DNA from: an uncultured Eubacteriales bacterium
GTDB taxonomy: Bacteria; Bacillota; Clostridia; Peptostreptococcales; Anaerovoracaceae
DNA length: 20,094 bases
Direction: 5' to 3'
Assembly: GCA_900547295.1 (NCBI GenBank)
Contig: URGK01000048.1
Coordinates: 1 to 20,094, forward strand
How positions within the stretch are numbered: the first letter of the stretch is position 1; each line of letters starts with the position of its first letter. Position numbers and translations under genes: made by a program. Of this stretch, positions 5,564 through 14,291 are shown piece after piece. The notes under the pieces were generated by a model. That model was given only the letters and a program-made list of their open reading frames with translations. It made no database searches and was not told where the DNA came from.

Positions 5564-6226
5564 ATGAAAATTACAGGAATAATATGCCCATGCAGGCAGG
5601 AGCTTGAGCCGTTTTTAGAGGCTGCAGACAATATGAAACGGGTGCAGATTAAAAAACTTGAATTCCTGACAGGAGATATATGCGGGAAGCCGGTTGTACT
5701 GTGCAGCAGCGGCATCGGCAAGGTAAACAGCGCGATTGCCGCTCAGCTGATGACAGACAGATTTGATGTCGGAGCAGTTGTAGTATCCGGCGCGGCAGGC
5801 AGCACAGACGAGAGGATTAAGCTGTTTGATACCGTTATATGCGATACGGCTGTCTATCACGATTTTGCATCAGGCTGCCTTAAAGCTGAGAGCCCGTATA
5901 TGAGCGAAGCTGTATTTAAAGCGGACAGAAGCCTTACAGAGTGTCTGCGGGAAACAGATTATATATTCGGCGGTATAGCAAGCGGCGATTATTTTGTAGA
6001 CGACAGGAACAGAGCGCGTATTGCAGATAAATTCGGGGCTGTGTGCGCCGATATGGAAACCGCGGCAGTTGCCCACTGCTGCTATATAAACGAGGTGCCG
6101 TTTGCCGCAGTCAGAACAATATCGGACACACCGGGATGCAGCGGCGTTAAAAACTGCCTTGCAAACCTTGAAAAAGCGGCGGAGCTGTCTGCAGCTGCGG
6201 TAATCGAAATGTTAAAAAACAGATGA
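5564..6226 (+). CDS. mtnN: 5'-methylthioadenosine/S-adenosylhomocysteine nucleosidase
   Basis: A 220-residue enzyme of the PNP/UDP family that splits adenine from methylthioadenosine and S-adenosylhomocysteine in SAM recycling. Glu13 in CRQELEPF matches the catalytic glutamate near the N terminus. CSSGIGKVNSAIAAQ is the phosphate-site-like loop, GAAGSTD follows, ADMETAAVAH carries the ribose-binding Met-Glu, and RTISDTPG has the catalytic Asp. The usual N-terminal GAMxEE is changed to CPCRQE, a mild oddity, and the protein is about ten residues shorter than typical. It begins 3 bases after the small membrane protein, so it is last in a four-gene operon. It connects in pathway to CysK upstream (homocysteine and cysteine supply). 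Confidence 0.9.
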   Translation: MKITGIICPCRQELEPFLEAADNMKRVQIKKLEFLTGDICGKPVVLCSSGIGKVNSAIAAQLMTDRFDVGAVVVSGAAGSTDERIKLFDTVICDTAVYHDFASGCLKAESPYMSEAVFKADRSLTECLRETDYIFGGIASGDYFVDDRNRARIADKFGAVCADMETAAVAHCCYINEVPFAAVRTISDTPGCSGVKNCLANLEKAAELSAAAVIEMLKNR

Positions 6227-6239
6227 ATACACATAAATA

Positions 6240-6268
6240 TTGACACATGTCACAATAGGTGGTAAAAT
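6240..6268 (+). promoter_or_regulatory. Sigma-A promoter for MarR and acyl-CoA synthetase genes
   Basis: TTGACA (6240-6245) and TAAAAT (6263-6268) with a 17-base spacer, near consensus. TGACA-CA-TGTCA at 6241-6252 overlaps the -35. Confidence 0.85.
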
Positions 6269-6283
6269 TTAGTAAGTTAAATT
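6266..6283. promoter_or_regulatory. Candidate MarR operator
   Basis: AATTTA (6266-6271) and TAAATT (6278-6283) form an 18-base inverted repeat overlapping the end of the -10 and the transcription start. Position and size fit autoregulation by the MarR protein that follows. Confidence 0.45.
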
Positions 6284-6301
6284 GCCTGAAAGGAGAAGAC
6301 T

Positions 6302-6775
6302 ATGGACGATTTTACAGCACAATTTAATAACATTCTTGTTCGGGCATACCATAATGTACTTCTAATGGAGGAAACCAAGAGAAAACACAGCCGTACGACA
6401 ACTTCTTTTCGAGGCAGAAACGCAATGGAGTTTCTATACAAAAGCGAAAACGGTGAAAAGAAAATCAGCGAGATTGCGGACTATCTTAAAATTTCAAGAC
6501 CATCTGCAACGGCTCTGATTAAAAAACTTGAAACCTTTGATTACGTCAGGAGAAAAACAGATAAAGCTGATGAAAGAAGTACAATTGTATCGCTGACAAG
6601 AAAAGGCAGACTTGTTACAGCATTGCAGACTTCTCACAGAGATAATGCCATCAGCCGGATATGTGAAGAATTTACAGACGAGGAGAAGCAGGTGCTTTAC
6701 AAGGGCTTCTGCAGACTTAATCAGATGTTTGAAGATTGTATAGACACAATGGAGAATGCTAATCATAAAAAATAA
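6302..6775 (+). CDS. MarR-family transcriptional regulator
   Basis: 157 residues with the MarR winged helix: KKISEIADYLKISRPSATALIKKLETFDYVRR is the helix-turn-helix region (about residues 57-88) and KADERSTIVSLTRKGRLV the wing with the conserved D-x-R. Helices at both ends form the dimer. AAAGGAG precedes the ATG by a normal distance. It lies 20 bases ahead of the first acyl-CoA synthetase and so probably represses that gene and itself, with a fatty-acid or acyl-CoA type ligand as a guess. In-frame co-transcription of both synthetases is possible through the weak hairpin at 8628. Confidence 0.9.
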   Translation: MDDFTAQFNNILVRAYHNVLLMEETKRKHSRTTTSFRGRNAMEFLYKSENGEKKISEIADYLKISRPSATALIKKLETFDYVRRKTDKADERSTIVSLTRKGRLVTALQTSHRDNAISRICEEFTDEEKQVLYKGFCRLNQMFEDCIDTMENANHKK

Positions 6776-6795
6776 CAGATAAAAGGAGAACGAAT

Positions 6796-8613
6796 ATGAA
6801 GCCAGTTTCACAGGAAGAATACAAGGCTATGCAGGCAAAGGACTGGGAGTGGGCCAAAGCGCTCATACAGTGCCAGATTGACGACAAAAGACCGGGCGTA
6901 CAGCACCTTACCAACAGACCTATAATCAACATCAAGCAGATGCTTGAGTCAAGCGCCGAGCTTTACGGTGACGGTATTGCATTTTATACCAAATTTGAAA
7001 AGGGACCTTACACTACAATTACTCACAGAGAAGTGTTTAATGACGTAAACGGAATGGGTACAGCCCTTATCGCTCACGGTATGAAAGACAAGAGAATTGC
7101 CGTAATCGGAGAAACCACATATATGTGGGGCATAGGTTATCTGGGTACTGTCTGCGGTACAGGTATTGTTGTACCTCTTGACAAGGAGCTTTCCTACAAT
7201 GAACTCAAAAACCTTATAAACGAGGCTGAGTGTTCGGCAATAATATTTGATAAAAAAAGAGAAGCTACATTTGTGAAGATGATGGAAGAGGGGGAAACAG
7301 GCCTTGAACTTCTGATTTCACAGGACAGAAGAGAGTCCGCAGACGGAATTGTATCCCAGTGGGAGCTTATTGCAGAGGGGAAAAAGCTCATAGAACAGGG
7401 CGACAGAAGCTTTCTTGACGCGCAGATAGACAGCCAGGAAATGAGCATAATAATATTCACATCGGGTACAACCGGTATGGCAAAGGGCATTATGCTGTCC
7501 CACAGAAACATTGCCGCAGACCTTATGGTATCACCGACGCTGGTTGACTTCCTGCCAAGCGATATTTTCTTCTCGGTACTTCCGATACATCACACTTTCG
7601 AGTGTACATGCAACTTCATAATGCCGCTTTACAAGGGCGGAGCCATTGCGCACTGCGAGGGACTTAAATATATAGTTAAGAACATACAGGAGGTTCACCC
7701 TACATTCCTGCTGGCGGTTCCTGCAATATTTGAGGCGCTGCACAAGGCAATATGGAAGGGTATCAGAGCCAAAGGCAAAGAAAAAACCGTAAGAAAAGCG
7801 ATGAAGATATGCAAGGCCGCAAAGAAAGTCGGCATAGATCTTACCAACGTATTCTTCAAGGAAATCAAACAGACACTGGGCGGCAGAATGAGAATGATGA
7901 TATGCGGCGGCGCAGCTATCAATCCGGAGATTTTAGAGGATCTTCAGGCCTTTGGAATTATGGCGCTTCAGGGCTACGGACTGTCAGAGGCTGCACCTAT
8001 GGGAGCGTTAAATCCCGAAAACAAGCCTAAGAGCAACTCCTGCGGTATAGCATTTCCGGGATTTGATGCCAAAATTGCAGATCCGGGCGCAGACGGTATA
8101 GGCGAAATCTGTCTCAAAGGCGACAATATTATGCTGGGATATTACAAGAACCCCGAAGCTACGGCTGAGGTTATCAGAGACGGCTGGTTCTATACGGGAG
8201 ATCTCGGATATATAGACGATGAGGGATATATAGTAATCACCGGCAGGAAGAAGAACGTAATTATTACCAAGAACGGCAAGAATGTATTCCCTGAAGAACT
8301 GGAATACCAGCTCTCACTATTTGATGAAATTGCAGAATCAATGGTATTTGAAGGAGAGGCAGAGGGTAAGAGCGACACCCTTATAGTTGCAGGTATATAT
8401 CCTGACTGGGCTGTGATGAAGGATATTCTCGGTGATAAGGCTGATGACGACAGTGAAGTCGAAAAATATCTGTGGACTCTGATTGACAAAGTCAACGCAG
8501 AGAACCCGGGCTACAAAATGATAAAAAAACTCAATCTGAGACATCATGAATTTGAAAAAAACACTTCAAGAAAGATAAGAAGATTTATTGAAGACAACAA
8601 AAAAGCCTTATAA
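6796..8613 (+). CDS. AMP-forming acyl-CoA synthetase (long-chain fatty acid-CoA ligase-like), copy 1
   Basis: 605 residues of the ANL adenylating superfamily; it would activate a carboxylic acid with ATP and join it to CoA. Motifs: the ATP loop IIFTSGTTGMAKGIMLSH at about 218-235, GYGLSEAAP at about 393-401, YTGDLGYID near 466, GRKKNVIITKNGKNVFPEE near 482-500, and a C-terminal NTSRKIRRF in place of the usual SGKIxR loop that carries the catalytic Lys. The N-terminal half is close to bacterial long-chain acyl-CoA synthetases, with DKRPGVQHLTNRPI as an unusual leader. GGAG lies before the ATG. Acid substrate is not predictable. A near-identical-length paralogue follows. Confidence 0.92.
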   Translation: MKPVSQEEYKAMQAKDWEWAKALIQCQIDDKRPGVQHLTNRPIINIKQMLESSAELYGDGIAFYTKFEKGPYTTITHREVFNDVNGMGTALIAHGMKDKRIAVIGETTYMWGIGYLGTVCGTGIVVPLDKELSYNELKNLINEAECSAIIFDKKREATFVKMMEEGETGLELLISQDRRESADGIVSQWELIAEGKKLIEQGDRSFLDAQIDSQEMSIIIFTSGTTGMAKGIMLSHRNIAADLMVSPTLVDFLPSDIFFSVLPIHHTFECTCNFIMPLYKGGAIAHCEGLKYIVKNIQEVHPTFLLAVPAIFEALHKAIWKGIRAKGKEKTVRKAMKICKAAKKVGIDLTNVFFKEIKQTLGGRMRMMICGGAAINPEILEDLQAFGIMALQGYGLSEAAPMGALNPENKPKSNSCGIAFPGFDAKIADPGADGIGEICLKGDNIMLGYYKNPEATAEVIRDGWFYTGDLGYIDDEGYIVITGRKKNVIITKNGKNVFPEELEYQLSLFDEIAESMVFEGEAEGKSDTLIVAGIYPDWAVMKDILGDKADDDSEVEKYLWTLIDKVNAENPGYKMIKKLNLRHHEFEKNTSRKIRRFIEDNKKAL

Positions 8614-8627
8614 CTGACAAAAATCTG

Positions 8628-8656
8628 AAAGCTGCTCTGAAGAAAGGGCAGCTTTT
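8628..8656 (+). terminator. Hairpin between the tandem synthetase genes
   Basis: AAAGCTGC (8628-8635) and GCAGCTTT (8648-8655) pair perfectly around a 12-base loop and are followed by only a single extra T. The same stem core ends the second synthetase gene, so it was probably copied with the gene. It may end only part of the transcripts. Confidence 0.6.
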
Positions 8657-8684
8657 AATGAAATAAAACAAAAGGAGAAGAGAT

Positions 8685-10502
8685 ATGAAGCCGGTTTCAC
8701 ATGAAGAATATATGCGTATGCAGGAAAAGGACTGGGAATGGGCCAAAGGCATTATACAGTGCCAGCTTGATGATAAAAGGCCCGGAGTCCAGCATTTTGA
8801 TAACAGACCTATAATAAATATAAAGCAGATGCTTGAGTCAAGCGCCGAGCTTTACGGGGACGGTATTGCTTTTTATACCAAATTTGAAAAGGGACCATAC
8901 ACAACAATCACGCACAGAGAAATGTTTGATGATGTCAACAGTATGGGTACCGCCCTTATAGCGCGCGGCATGAAAGAGCGAAGAATTGCCGTAATCGGAG
9001 AGACAAACTATATGTGGAGTATAGGATATCTGTCAGTTGTGTGCGGCACAGGTGTGGTTGTCCCTCTTGATAAGGAGCTTTCATACAATGAGCTCAAGCA
9101 CCTTATAAATGAGGCGGAATGTTCAGCCGTTATTTTCGATAAAAAAAGAGAAGCAACCTTTGTGAAGATGATGGAGGAGGGCGATACAGGCCTTGAGCTT
9201 CTGATTTCACAGGACAGAAAAGAGTCTGCAGAAGGAATAATATCACAGCGCGAACTTGTTACAGAGGGCAGGAAGCTCATAGAGCAGGGTGACAGACGCT
9301 TTCTTGACGCGCAGATAGACAGCAGCGAAATGAGCGTAATAATATTCACATCGGGCACTACAGGTATGGCAAAGGGCATTATGCTGTCTCACAGAAACAT
9401 TGTCGCAGACCTTATGGTTGCGCCTGCGCTGCTCAAGGTTAAACCGAGCGATATTTTCTTCTCGGTGCTGCCGATACATCATACTTTTGAATGTACCTGC
9501 GATTTCCTCATGCCTCTCTACAAGGGAAGCGCCATAGCGCACTGCGAGGGACTCAAGTATATAATAAGGAATATACAGGAGGTCAAGCCCACATTCCTGC
9601 TGGCGGTTCCTGCCGTGTTTGAAGCGCTGTACAAGGCTATATGGAAGAATATAAGGGCCAAGGGCAAGGAAAAAGCCGTAAGAAAGATAATGAAAGTATG
9701 CAGAGCGGCAGGAAAGGTGCGATTAAACCTTACAGATGTGTTCTTTAAAGAAATTAAAAATACCTTTGGCGGAAGAATGAGAATGATGATATGCGGAGGA
9801 GCTGCCGTAAATCCTGAAATTTTAGAGGACCTGCAGGCCTTTGGAATTATGGCGCTGCAGGGCTATGGGCTGTCGGAAGCTGCGCCTATGGGAGCGCTTA
9901 ATCCTGAAAACAAACCAAAGAGCTATTCATGCGGCATAGCGCTTCCGGGTTTTGATGCTAAAATTGCAGACCCTGCGCCAAACGGAATAGGAGAAATATG
10001 CCTTAAGGGTGATAATATCATGCTGGGATATTACAGAAATCCTGAGGCTACTGCCGAGGTAATCAGAGACGGCTGGTTCCATACAGGCGATCTCGGATAT
10101 ATAGATGGTGAGGGATATATTGTAATAACGGGCAGAAAGAAAAACGTCATTATTACCAAAAACGGCAAGAACGTATTTCCTGAAGAGCTGGAATACCAGC
10201 TGTCGCTGTTCCCTGAAATCACAGAGTCTATGGTATTTGAGGGAGATGCCGAGGGCAAAGACGATACTCTTATTGTTGCAGGCATATATCCTGACTGGGC
10301 TTTGATTAAAGAAACTCTCGGCGATAAGGCCGATGATGACAAAGAGGTCGAAAAATATCTGTGGTCACTGGTTGACAAAATTAATGATGAAAATCCAGGG
10401 TACAAGATGATTAAAAAAATAAATCTCAGACATCACGAATTTGAGAAAAATACGTCCAAAAAGATAAAAAGATTTGTTGAGGAAAACAAAAAAGCTCTGT
10501 AA
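8685..10502 (+). CDS. AMP-forming acyl-CoA synthetase, copy 2 (tandem paralogue)
   Basis: 605 residues, exactly the length of copy 1 and aligned to it without gaps by eye, with well over 80% identical residues. All adenylation motifs are kept: FTSGTTGMAKGIMLSH, GYGLSEAAP, HTGDLGYID, GRKKNVIITKNGKNVFPEE and NTSKKIKRF. Differences cluster in the N-terminal 45 residues and around LVDFLPSD (copy 1) against LLKVKPSD (copy 2), in the region that in this family lies close to the acyl site, which suggests different acid preference. AAAGGAG lies ahead of the ATG. No separate strong promoter is evident in the 71-base gap. Confidence 0.92.
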   Translation: MKPVSHEEYMRMQEKDWEWAKGIIQCQLDDKRPGVQHFDNRPIINIKQMLESSAELYGDGIAFYTKFEKGPYTTITHREMFDDVNSMGTALIARGMKERRIAVIGETNYMWSIGYLSVVCGTGVVVPLDKELSYNELKHLINEAECSAVIFDKKREATFVKMMEEGDTGLELLISQDRKESAEGIISQRELVTEGRKLIEQGDRRFLDAQIDSSEMSVIIFTSGTTGMAKGIMLSHRNIVADLMVAPALLKVKPSDIFFSVLPIHHTFECTCDFLMPLYKGSAIAHCEGLKYIIRNIQEVKPTFLLAVPAVFEALYKAIWKNIRAKGKEKAVRKIMKVCRAAGKVRLNLTDVFFKEIKNTFGGRMRMMICGGAAVNPEILEDLQAFGIMALQGYGLSEAAPMGALNPENKPKSYSCGIALPGFDAKIADPAPNGIGEICLKGDNIMLGYYRNPEATAEVIRDGWFHTGDLGYIDGEGYIVITGRKKNVIITKNGKNVFPEELEYQLSLFPEITESMVFEGDAEGKDDTLIVAGIYPDWALIKETLGDKADDDKEVEKYLWSLVDKINDENPGYKMIKKINLRHHEFEKNTSKKIKRFVEENKKAL

Positions 10503-10512
10503 CTGATAAGAA

Positions 10513-10545
10513 ATTAAAAGCTGCTCACTGCGGGCAGCTTTTAAT
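10513..10545. terminator. Bidirectional terminator between converging genes
   Basis: ATTAAAAGCTGC (10513-10524) and GCAGCTTTTAAT (10534-10545), a perfect 12-base stem with a 9-base loop. The A-run and T-run on the two sides allow it to work for the rightward synthetases and the leftward AraC-type gene. Confidence 0.85.
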
Positions 10546-10555
10546 CATTAACGTG

Positions 10556-12160
10556 TTAATTTTTCTCAAGCAGTCTCATCTGAACAAACACTATTTCATT
10601 GGGAGCGAGCGTCTCGTTATATGTAAAACTTCCTGAGGTGTTAAGAAGCTTCATACTCATAGCGGGAGCGGAGATTGTTTCAATGCTCTCTTTATCTATA
10701 GCGGTTAGATCCGGTTTGAAATTTAACTGCTTCCACAGCGTTATACACGAATTTTCTCTGTTCATTCTTGAAATTCTCATCTGATAAGCACCCGGAGCAT
10801 CGAAAAAGTTGAACTCAAAGTCCTGCTCGTTTTCGTCATCATCATTAAAAAACAGGAGCTGAATATCTCTGGTATCGGAAGTAATCATATACCAGCCGGT
10901 ATGCTTTACAAGAAACTCATGCTGGGATTTTAGGAACTCACACAGGTAGTAAAGAGGCTTCTTGAGCCCGTTGTAGGTAAACAGCCCGTGAGGATTTTCG
11001 GCGCTGTCATACAGGGAGCACCTTGAAATCAGCGGATTTATAGCTAGCGGATTTTTAAATGCCTCCTTGAGAAATGCGATGCAGTCCGCATGAGCATCGT
11101 AATCCCTGTACATTTTGCCTATTTCAGAGGACATATGAGGAAGCCTCTTTAAAGCTGCCTCGTGGTTTTCAAATCTTGCGAAATTAACGCTGGCGGACAT
11201 AACCCTGCTGGAAGCTCCCGTAAATACAGGCAGCTCTCCGTAGTCTGTTCTGATGGTATTATCTATAGTATTGAGGGGCAGGAATTTAACATCTGTCCTT
11301 GCGTTTCCCAGTATCTCGCCTCTGTAAAGCTGTCTGTATTCTTTTGGAGAGCAGCCGAACCATTCCCTGAACCTGTCCGTATAGTATTTAAGATTTGAAA
11401 AGCCCACATTCTGAGAAATCTGAGTGATTGAAACATCTGTAGACAGAAGCTCTGCCTCTGACATTTCACACCTTGCCATGCTTACAAAATTTCTGAAGCT
11501 GTCTCCTATAAACTGCTGGAACAGATGCGACAGATAATAGCTGTTTATATTCTCCGCCTTGGCAATCTCCGACAGATTGAGCTTGTAGGGATAATTCTTA
11601 TATATATAGCTTACGACTCTGCCTATTCTGTCTATCTGAAGCATATCGTGGGGCACCTTGTGCTCAAAGGTTCTGCTGGACAGATCCAGAGTGAAGCCCC
11701 TGAAATTGGCATAAAGATCCGATATTAAATCTCTTGAAATCTCCTGTATGTTTTCTCTGTATCTGATGCCTTTTGAATACAGCTCGGATATTATAGAGAA
11801 AATATGAGCCTTGATTGCCAGATGTTTTTTGTAGGTGATTACATTCTCGCCCACCTTGGTGGTGAATACCTGAGTGTTAAGGTCAGGGAAAAACTCTAGA
11901 AAGTATTCCATATTAAAGCTTATGAACAGCACCAGATTGTTTTTGGTAAGTCCCTTGAAGCCGTGAACGTCATCATTGTGAATGAAATGAATATTGTTTT
12001 TGACAAGGGTATAGCGGGCATAGGCTATTTTGATTTCAATCTCTCCCTCAAGTACATACACTATCTGAATATCATTATGGGTATGCCACGGATACTGGCC
12101 TATGGTGCAGACCTCCAGCTTTACGGGCAACCCGTCCTCGTAATCTATTTTTTTGAGCAT
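10556..12160 (-). CDS. AraC-family regulator with GH39-like C-terminal part
   Basis: A 534-residue regulator in three parts: an N-terminal cupin sensor (PWHTHNDIQIVYVLEGEIEI, then HNDDVHGF), a middle AraC double helix-turn-helix at roughly 190-290 (LNLSEIAKAENINSYYLSHL and ITQISQNVGFSNLKYYTDRF with the FGCSPKEYR signature), and a C-terminal 210 residues. The latter contains GLFTYNGLKKPLYYLCEFL followed by a beta-rich segment, resembling the end of the barrel and beta-sandwich of GH39-like domains found in some AraC proteins; the catalytic barrel core appears missing. Start at 12160 (MLKKIDYEDG) is chosen over ATG 12211 because a consensus promoter lies at 12221-12249, leaving no leader for the earlier start, and because GAAAGGA precedes the later one. 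It probably controls the divergent amidohydrolase and permease genes. Confidence 0.85.
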   Translation of the reverse strand: MLKKIDYEDGLPVKLEVCTIGQYPWHTHNDIQIVYVLEGEIEIKIAYARYTLVKNNIHFIHNDDVHGFKGLTKNNLVLFISFNMEYFLEFFPDLNTQVFTTKVGENVITYKKHLAIKAHIFSIISELYSKGIRYRENIQEISRDLISDLYANFRGFTLDLSSRTFEHKVPHDMLQIDRIGRVVSYIYKNYPYKLNLSEIAKAENINSYYLSHLFQQFIGDSFRNFVSMARCEMSEAELLSTDVSITQISQNVGFSNLKYYTDRFREWFGCSPKEYRQLYRGEILGNARTDVKFLPLNTIDNTIRTDYGELPVFTGASSRVMSASVNFARFENHEAALKRLPHMSSEIGKMYRDYDAHADCIAFLKEAFKNPLAINPLISRCSLYDSAENPHGLFTYNGLKKPLYYLCEFLKSQHEFLVKHTGWYMITSDTRDIQLLFFNDDDENEQDFEFNFFDAPGAYQMRISRMNRENSCITLWKQLNFKPDLTAIDKESIETISAPAMSMKLLNTSGSFTYNETLAPNEIVFVQMRLLEKN

Positions 12161-12220
12161 ACAAACATATCCTTTCTTTCGAAAATGCCAGATAACTGTT
12201 TTTGTTGTCATCGCATATCC

Positions 12221-12249
12221 ATTATATATTAACAGAATATTTATTTCAA
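12221..12249 (-). promoter_or_regulatory. Promoter for the AraC-type gene
   Basis: On the minus strand TTGAAA (12249-12244) and TATAAT (12226-12221) with a 17-base spacer; five of six and six of six consensus bases. Confidence 0.85.
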
Positions 12250-12599
12250 TTTGAAAAAGCCTGAACGAGAAAACAAATTTATTGTGTAACAGGCTTAAAA
12301 ACGCAGCTTTAAACTGGGTTTGTATAACAGATTTACGGTTTTGGAGATAAAAACGGAATTAAGCAAAAAAATACTGTCGGCACAAAAACAGGCCTTAGTT
12401 GCGATTTTTGATAACATAAAACAAAGAAATACAGCTTTAAAATTAAAATATACAGCTAAAAATCACACAAAAACAAAAAACTCGACAAGTAAGACATATA
12501 TATTGCTGAAAAATTGGTATAAGCTTTATTATGTTGCGGGGAGAAATCAACGCAGCAAAAGCACATATTAAATTTTAAAAATCGAAAGGAGTATGCTGT
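12250..12599 (+). promoter_or_regulatory. Divergent intergenic region, AraC to amidohydrolase
   Basis: No gene; very AT rich. An inverted repeat AAGCCTG (12257-12263) and CAGGCTT (12290-12296) lies next to the AraC promoter and could be a regulator site. A weak rightward promoter may be TTGCTG 12503-12508 with TATTAT 12527-12532 (18-base spacer); a poor -35 fits a gene needing an activator such as the AraC protein. A good ribosome binding site, AAAGGAG at about 12585-12591, precedes the amidohydrolase ATG. The short frame at 12320-12571 has biased AT-rich composition and no family match. Confidence 0.45.
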
Positions 12600-14243
12600 A
12601 TGATACAATGCAAGGCTGATATGATACTCAAGGGCGCCACATTTTTTTACGGAAGAAAAGATGCAGGCTACAGAGTAAAGGACATCAATTTCGTTGCTGT
12701 AAAGGGCGGCAGAATTGTCGGTATTGGTAAAGAGGGCGAGGACGCCGATTTCACAGGTCCTGACACCAAGGTATATGAATTTACAAAAGACCGGCTGATT
12801 ATGCCGGGAATACATGACAACCATGTGCATCTGCTTCAGGCGGGAATGCTCAGCAAATATGCCGATCTGTACAGCGCCAGAACAGAAGAGGAAGCAGTGG
12901 CAATGGCAAAGGAATATGCCGATGCGCACCCTGATGACAAATGGATTATAGGGATTGGCTGGAGCAAATACGCATTCAAAGGACTTCCAAATAAAAAAAG
13001 CATCGATGCAGTAATAAGCGACAGACCTGTAATGCTTATGGACGATGAGCTTCATTCGGCATGGGTAAACACTGCGGCGCTTGAGATTGCGGGAATTACA
13101 AATGAAACTCCCGACCCTGACTACGGGGAAATCCAGAGAGACGAAAACGGTGAGGCCACAGGCTTCCTGTACGAAACAGCGCTTTCAATAGCTGCAAGAA
13201 TTGCCTTTGACTTTACGGACGAGCAGGTTGAAGAACTGGTAAGCACCTATATGGAAAAGGCATTGAGATACGGTATTACTTCAATTACGGACATGACGCC
13301 TTACCTGGGCATAGACCTGTCATACATGAACGCATATCTCAAGATGGCAAAAGAGGACAAGCTGAAGATAAGAATAAATGCGGCGCTTGATCTGTTTGCG
13401 GACATTAAAGACGTTACAGCCAAAAGAGCAAAAGCAGAAGCAGAAGGAAACGGCTTTTACAGAATTCCTTTCCTCAAGCAGTTTGTAGACGGAGTTCCGG
13501 GAAATCATACAGCAATGATGCTTGAAGATTACAGCGATCGACCGGGCGAAAAAGGCGGAGCGCTTCTTGACCTTGACAAATTAAATGATGCCATAGAGGC
13601 AGCGCATCTGCACGGTATGTCGGTAAGACTTCACGCCTGCGGAGATGCGGCAGTAAGGGCAGCCCTTGACGGCTACGAAAACGCCATAATCAGACATGGC
13701 AGAGGTACTTCAAGACATCAGGTGGAACATATAGAGGTTATAGACCCGGCGGATATAGAGAGATTTGCAAAGGCAGGCATTATGGCCTCGGTACAGCCTG
13801 AACACGTGGTATCGGGAATGCCTTCATTCGCTGATAATAATTATCCTGAAATTTTAGGACCTGAAAGAACTAAATACACATGGGTATTCAGACAGCTTCT
13901 GGATACAGGCGCGGTTCTTGCAGGCGGCAGTGACTGCCCGGTTGTTGAGGGAAGCCCGTTTGCAGGTATTTATTCCGGACTTGAAAGACTCCACGACGAC
14001 GGCACACCTGAGGGCGGCTGGAATCCGCAGGAAAAGCTGACAATAGAAGAACTGCTTGAGATATATACATACGGAGCAGCCTATGGTGAGGGTCTTGAAA
14101 ACCAGCTTGGTACGCTGGGCGAGGGAATGATTGCAGATATAGTTGTTCTTGACAGAAACCTGCTTGATGTTCCGTCGGATCAGATTAAAGATACAAAAGT
14201 CCTTATGACTATTGTAAACGGTGATGTTAAATACAGCTGCTAA
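12600..14243 (+). CDS. YtcJ-type amidohydrolase (amidohydrolase family 3)
   Basis: 547 residues of the metal-dependent amidohydrolase superfamily. The metal-binding HxH lies in MPGIHDNHVHLLQAG (about residues 67-81). Other family features are SKYAFKGLP, LMDDELHSAWVNTAALEIAG, KQFVDGVPGNHTAMMLEDY, RLHACGDAAVRAALDGYE with a further metal histidine, HQVEHIEVIDP, GSDCPVVEGSPFAGIYSGL with the metal or catalytic Asp, and the GTLGEGMIADIVVLD end that forms the small beta-sandwich. No signal peptide is seen, so it is cytoplasmic. YtcJ-type enzymes hydrolyse amide-like bonds, but their substrates are mostly unknown. A permease follows 48 bases downstream, suggesting that the substrate is imported by it. 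Confidence 0.9.
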   Translation: MIQCKADMILKGATFFYGRKDAGYRVKDINFVAVKGGRIVGIGKEGEDADFTGPDTKVYEFTKDRLIMPGIHDNHVHLLQAGMLSKYADLYSARTEEEAVAMAKEYADAHPDDKWIIGIGWSKYAFKGLPNKKSIDAVISDRPVMLMDDELHSAWVNTAALEIAGITNETPDPDYGEIQRDENGEATGFLYETALSIAARIAFDFTDEQVEELVSTYMEKALRYGITSITDMTPYLGIDLSYMNAYLKMAKEDKLKIRINAALDLFADIKDVTAKRAKAEAEGNGFYRIPFLKQFVDGVPGNHTAMMLEDYSDRPGEKGGALLDLDKLNDAIEAAHLHGMSVRLHACGDAAVRAALDGYENAIIRHGRGTSRHQVEHIEVIDPADIERFAKAGIMASVQPEHVVSGMPSFADNNYPEILGPERTKYTWVFRQLLDTGAVLAGGSDCPVVEGSPFAGIYSGLERLHDDGTPEGGWNPQEKLTIEELLEIYTYGAAYGEGLENQLGTLGEGMIADIVVLDRNLLDVPSDQIKDTKVLMTIVNGDVKYSC

Positions 14244-14291
14244 AACAGCAGCTCGTATTTAATAATATATTTTATATGAAGGGAGAAAAAA

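Noticed and set aside
5101..5607. 168-codon frame overlapping the PrsW-like gene end and the small membrane protein
   Set aside because: It overlaps three well-supported frames on the same strand and shows a basic, low-hydrophobic composition typical of a shadow frame.
12161..12211. Longer AraC start at 12211
   Set aside because: It would begin within about 10 bases of the -10 box at 12221-12226, the extra 17 residues are not family-like, and the later ATG has GAAAGGA ahead of it.
12320..12571. 83-codon rightward frame in the AraC-amidohydrolase gap
   Set aside because: Extremely Lys/Thr/Asn-rich reading of AT-rich DNA, without ribosome binding site or family resemblance; better read as control region.
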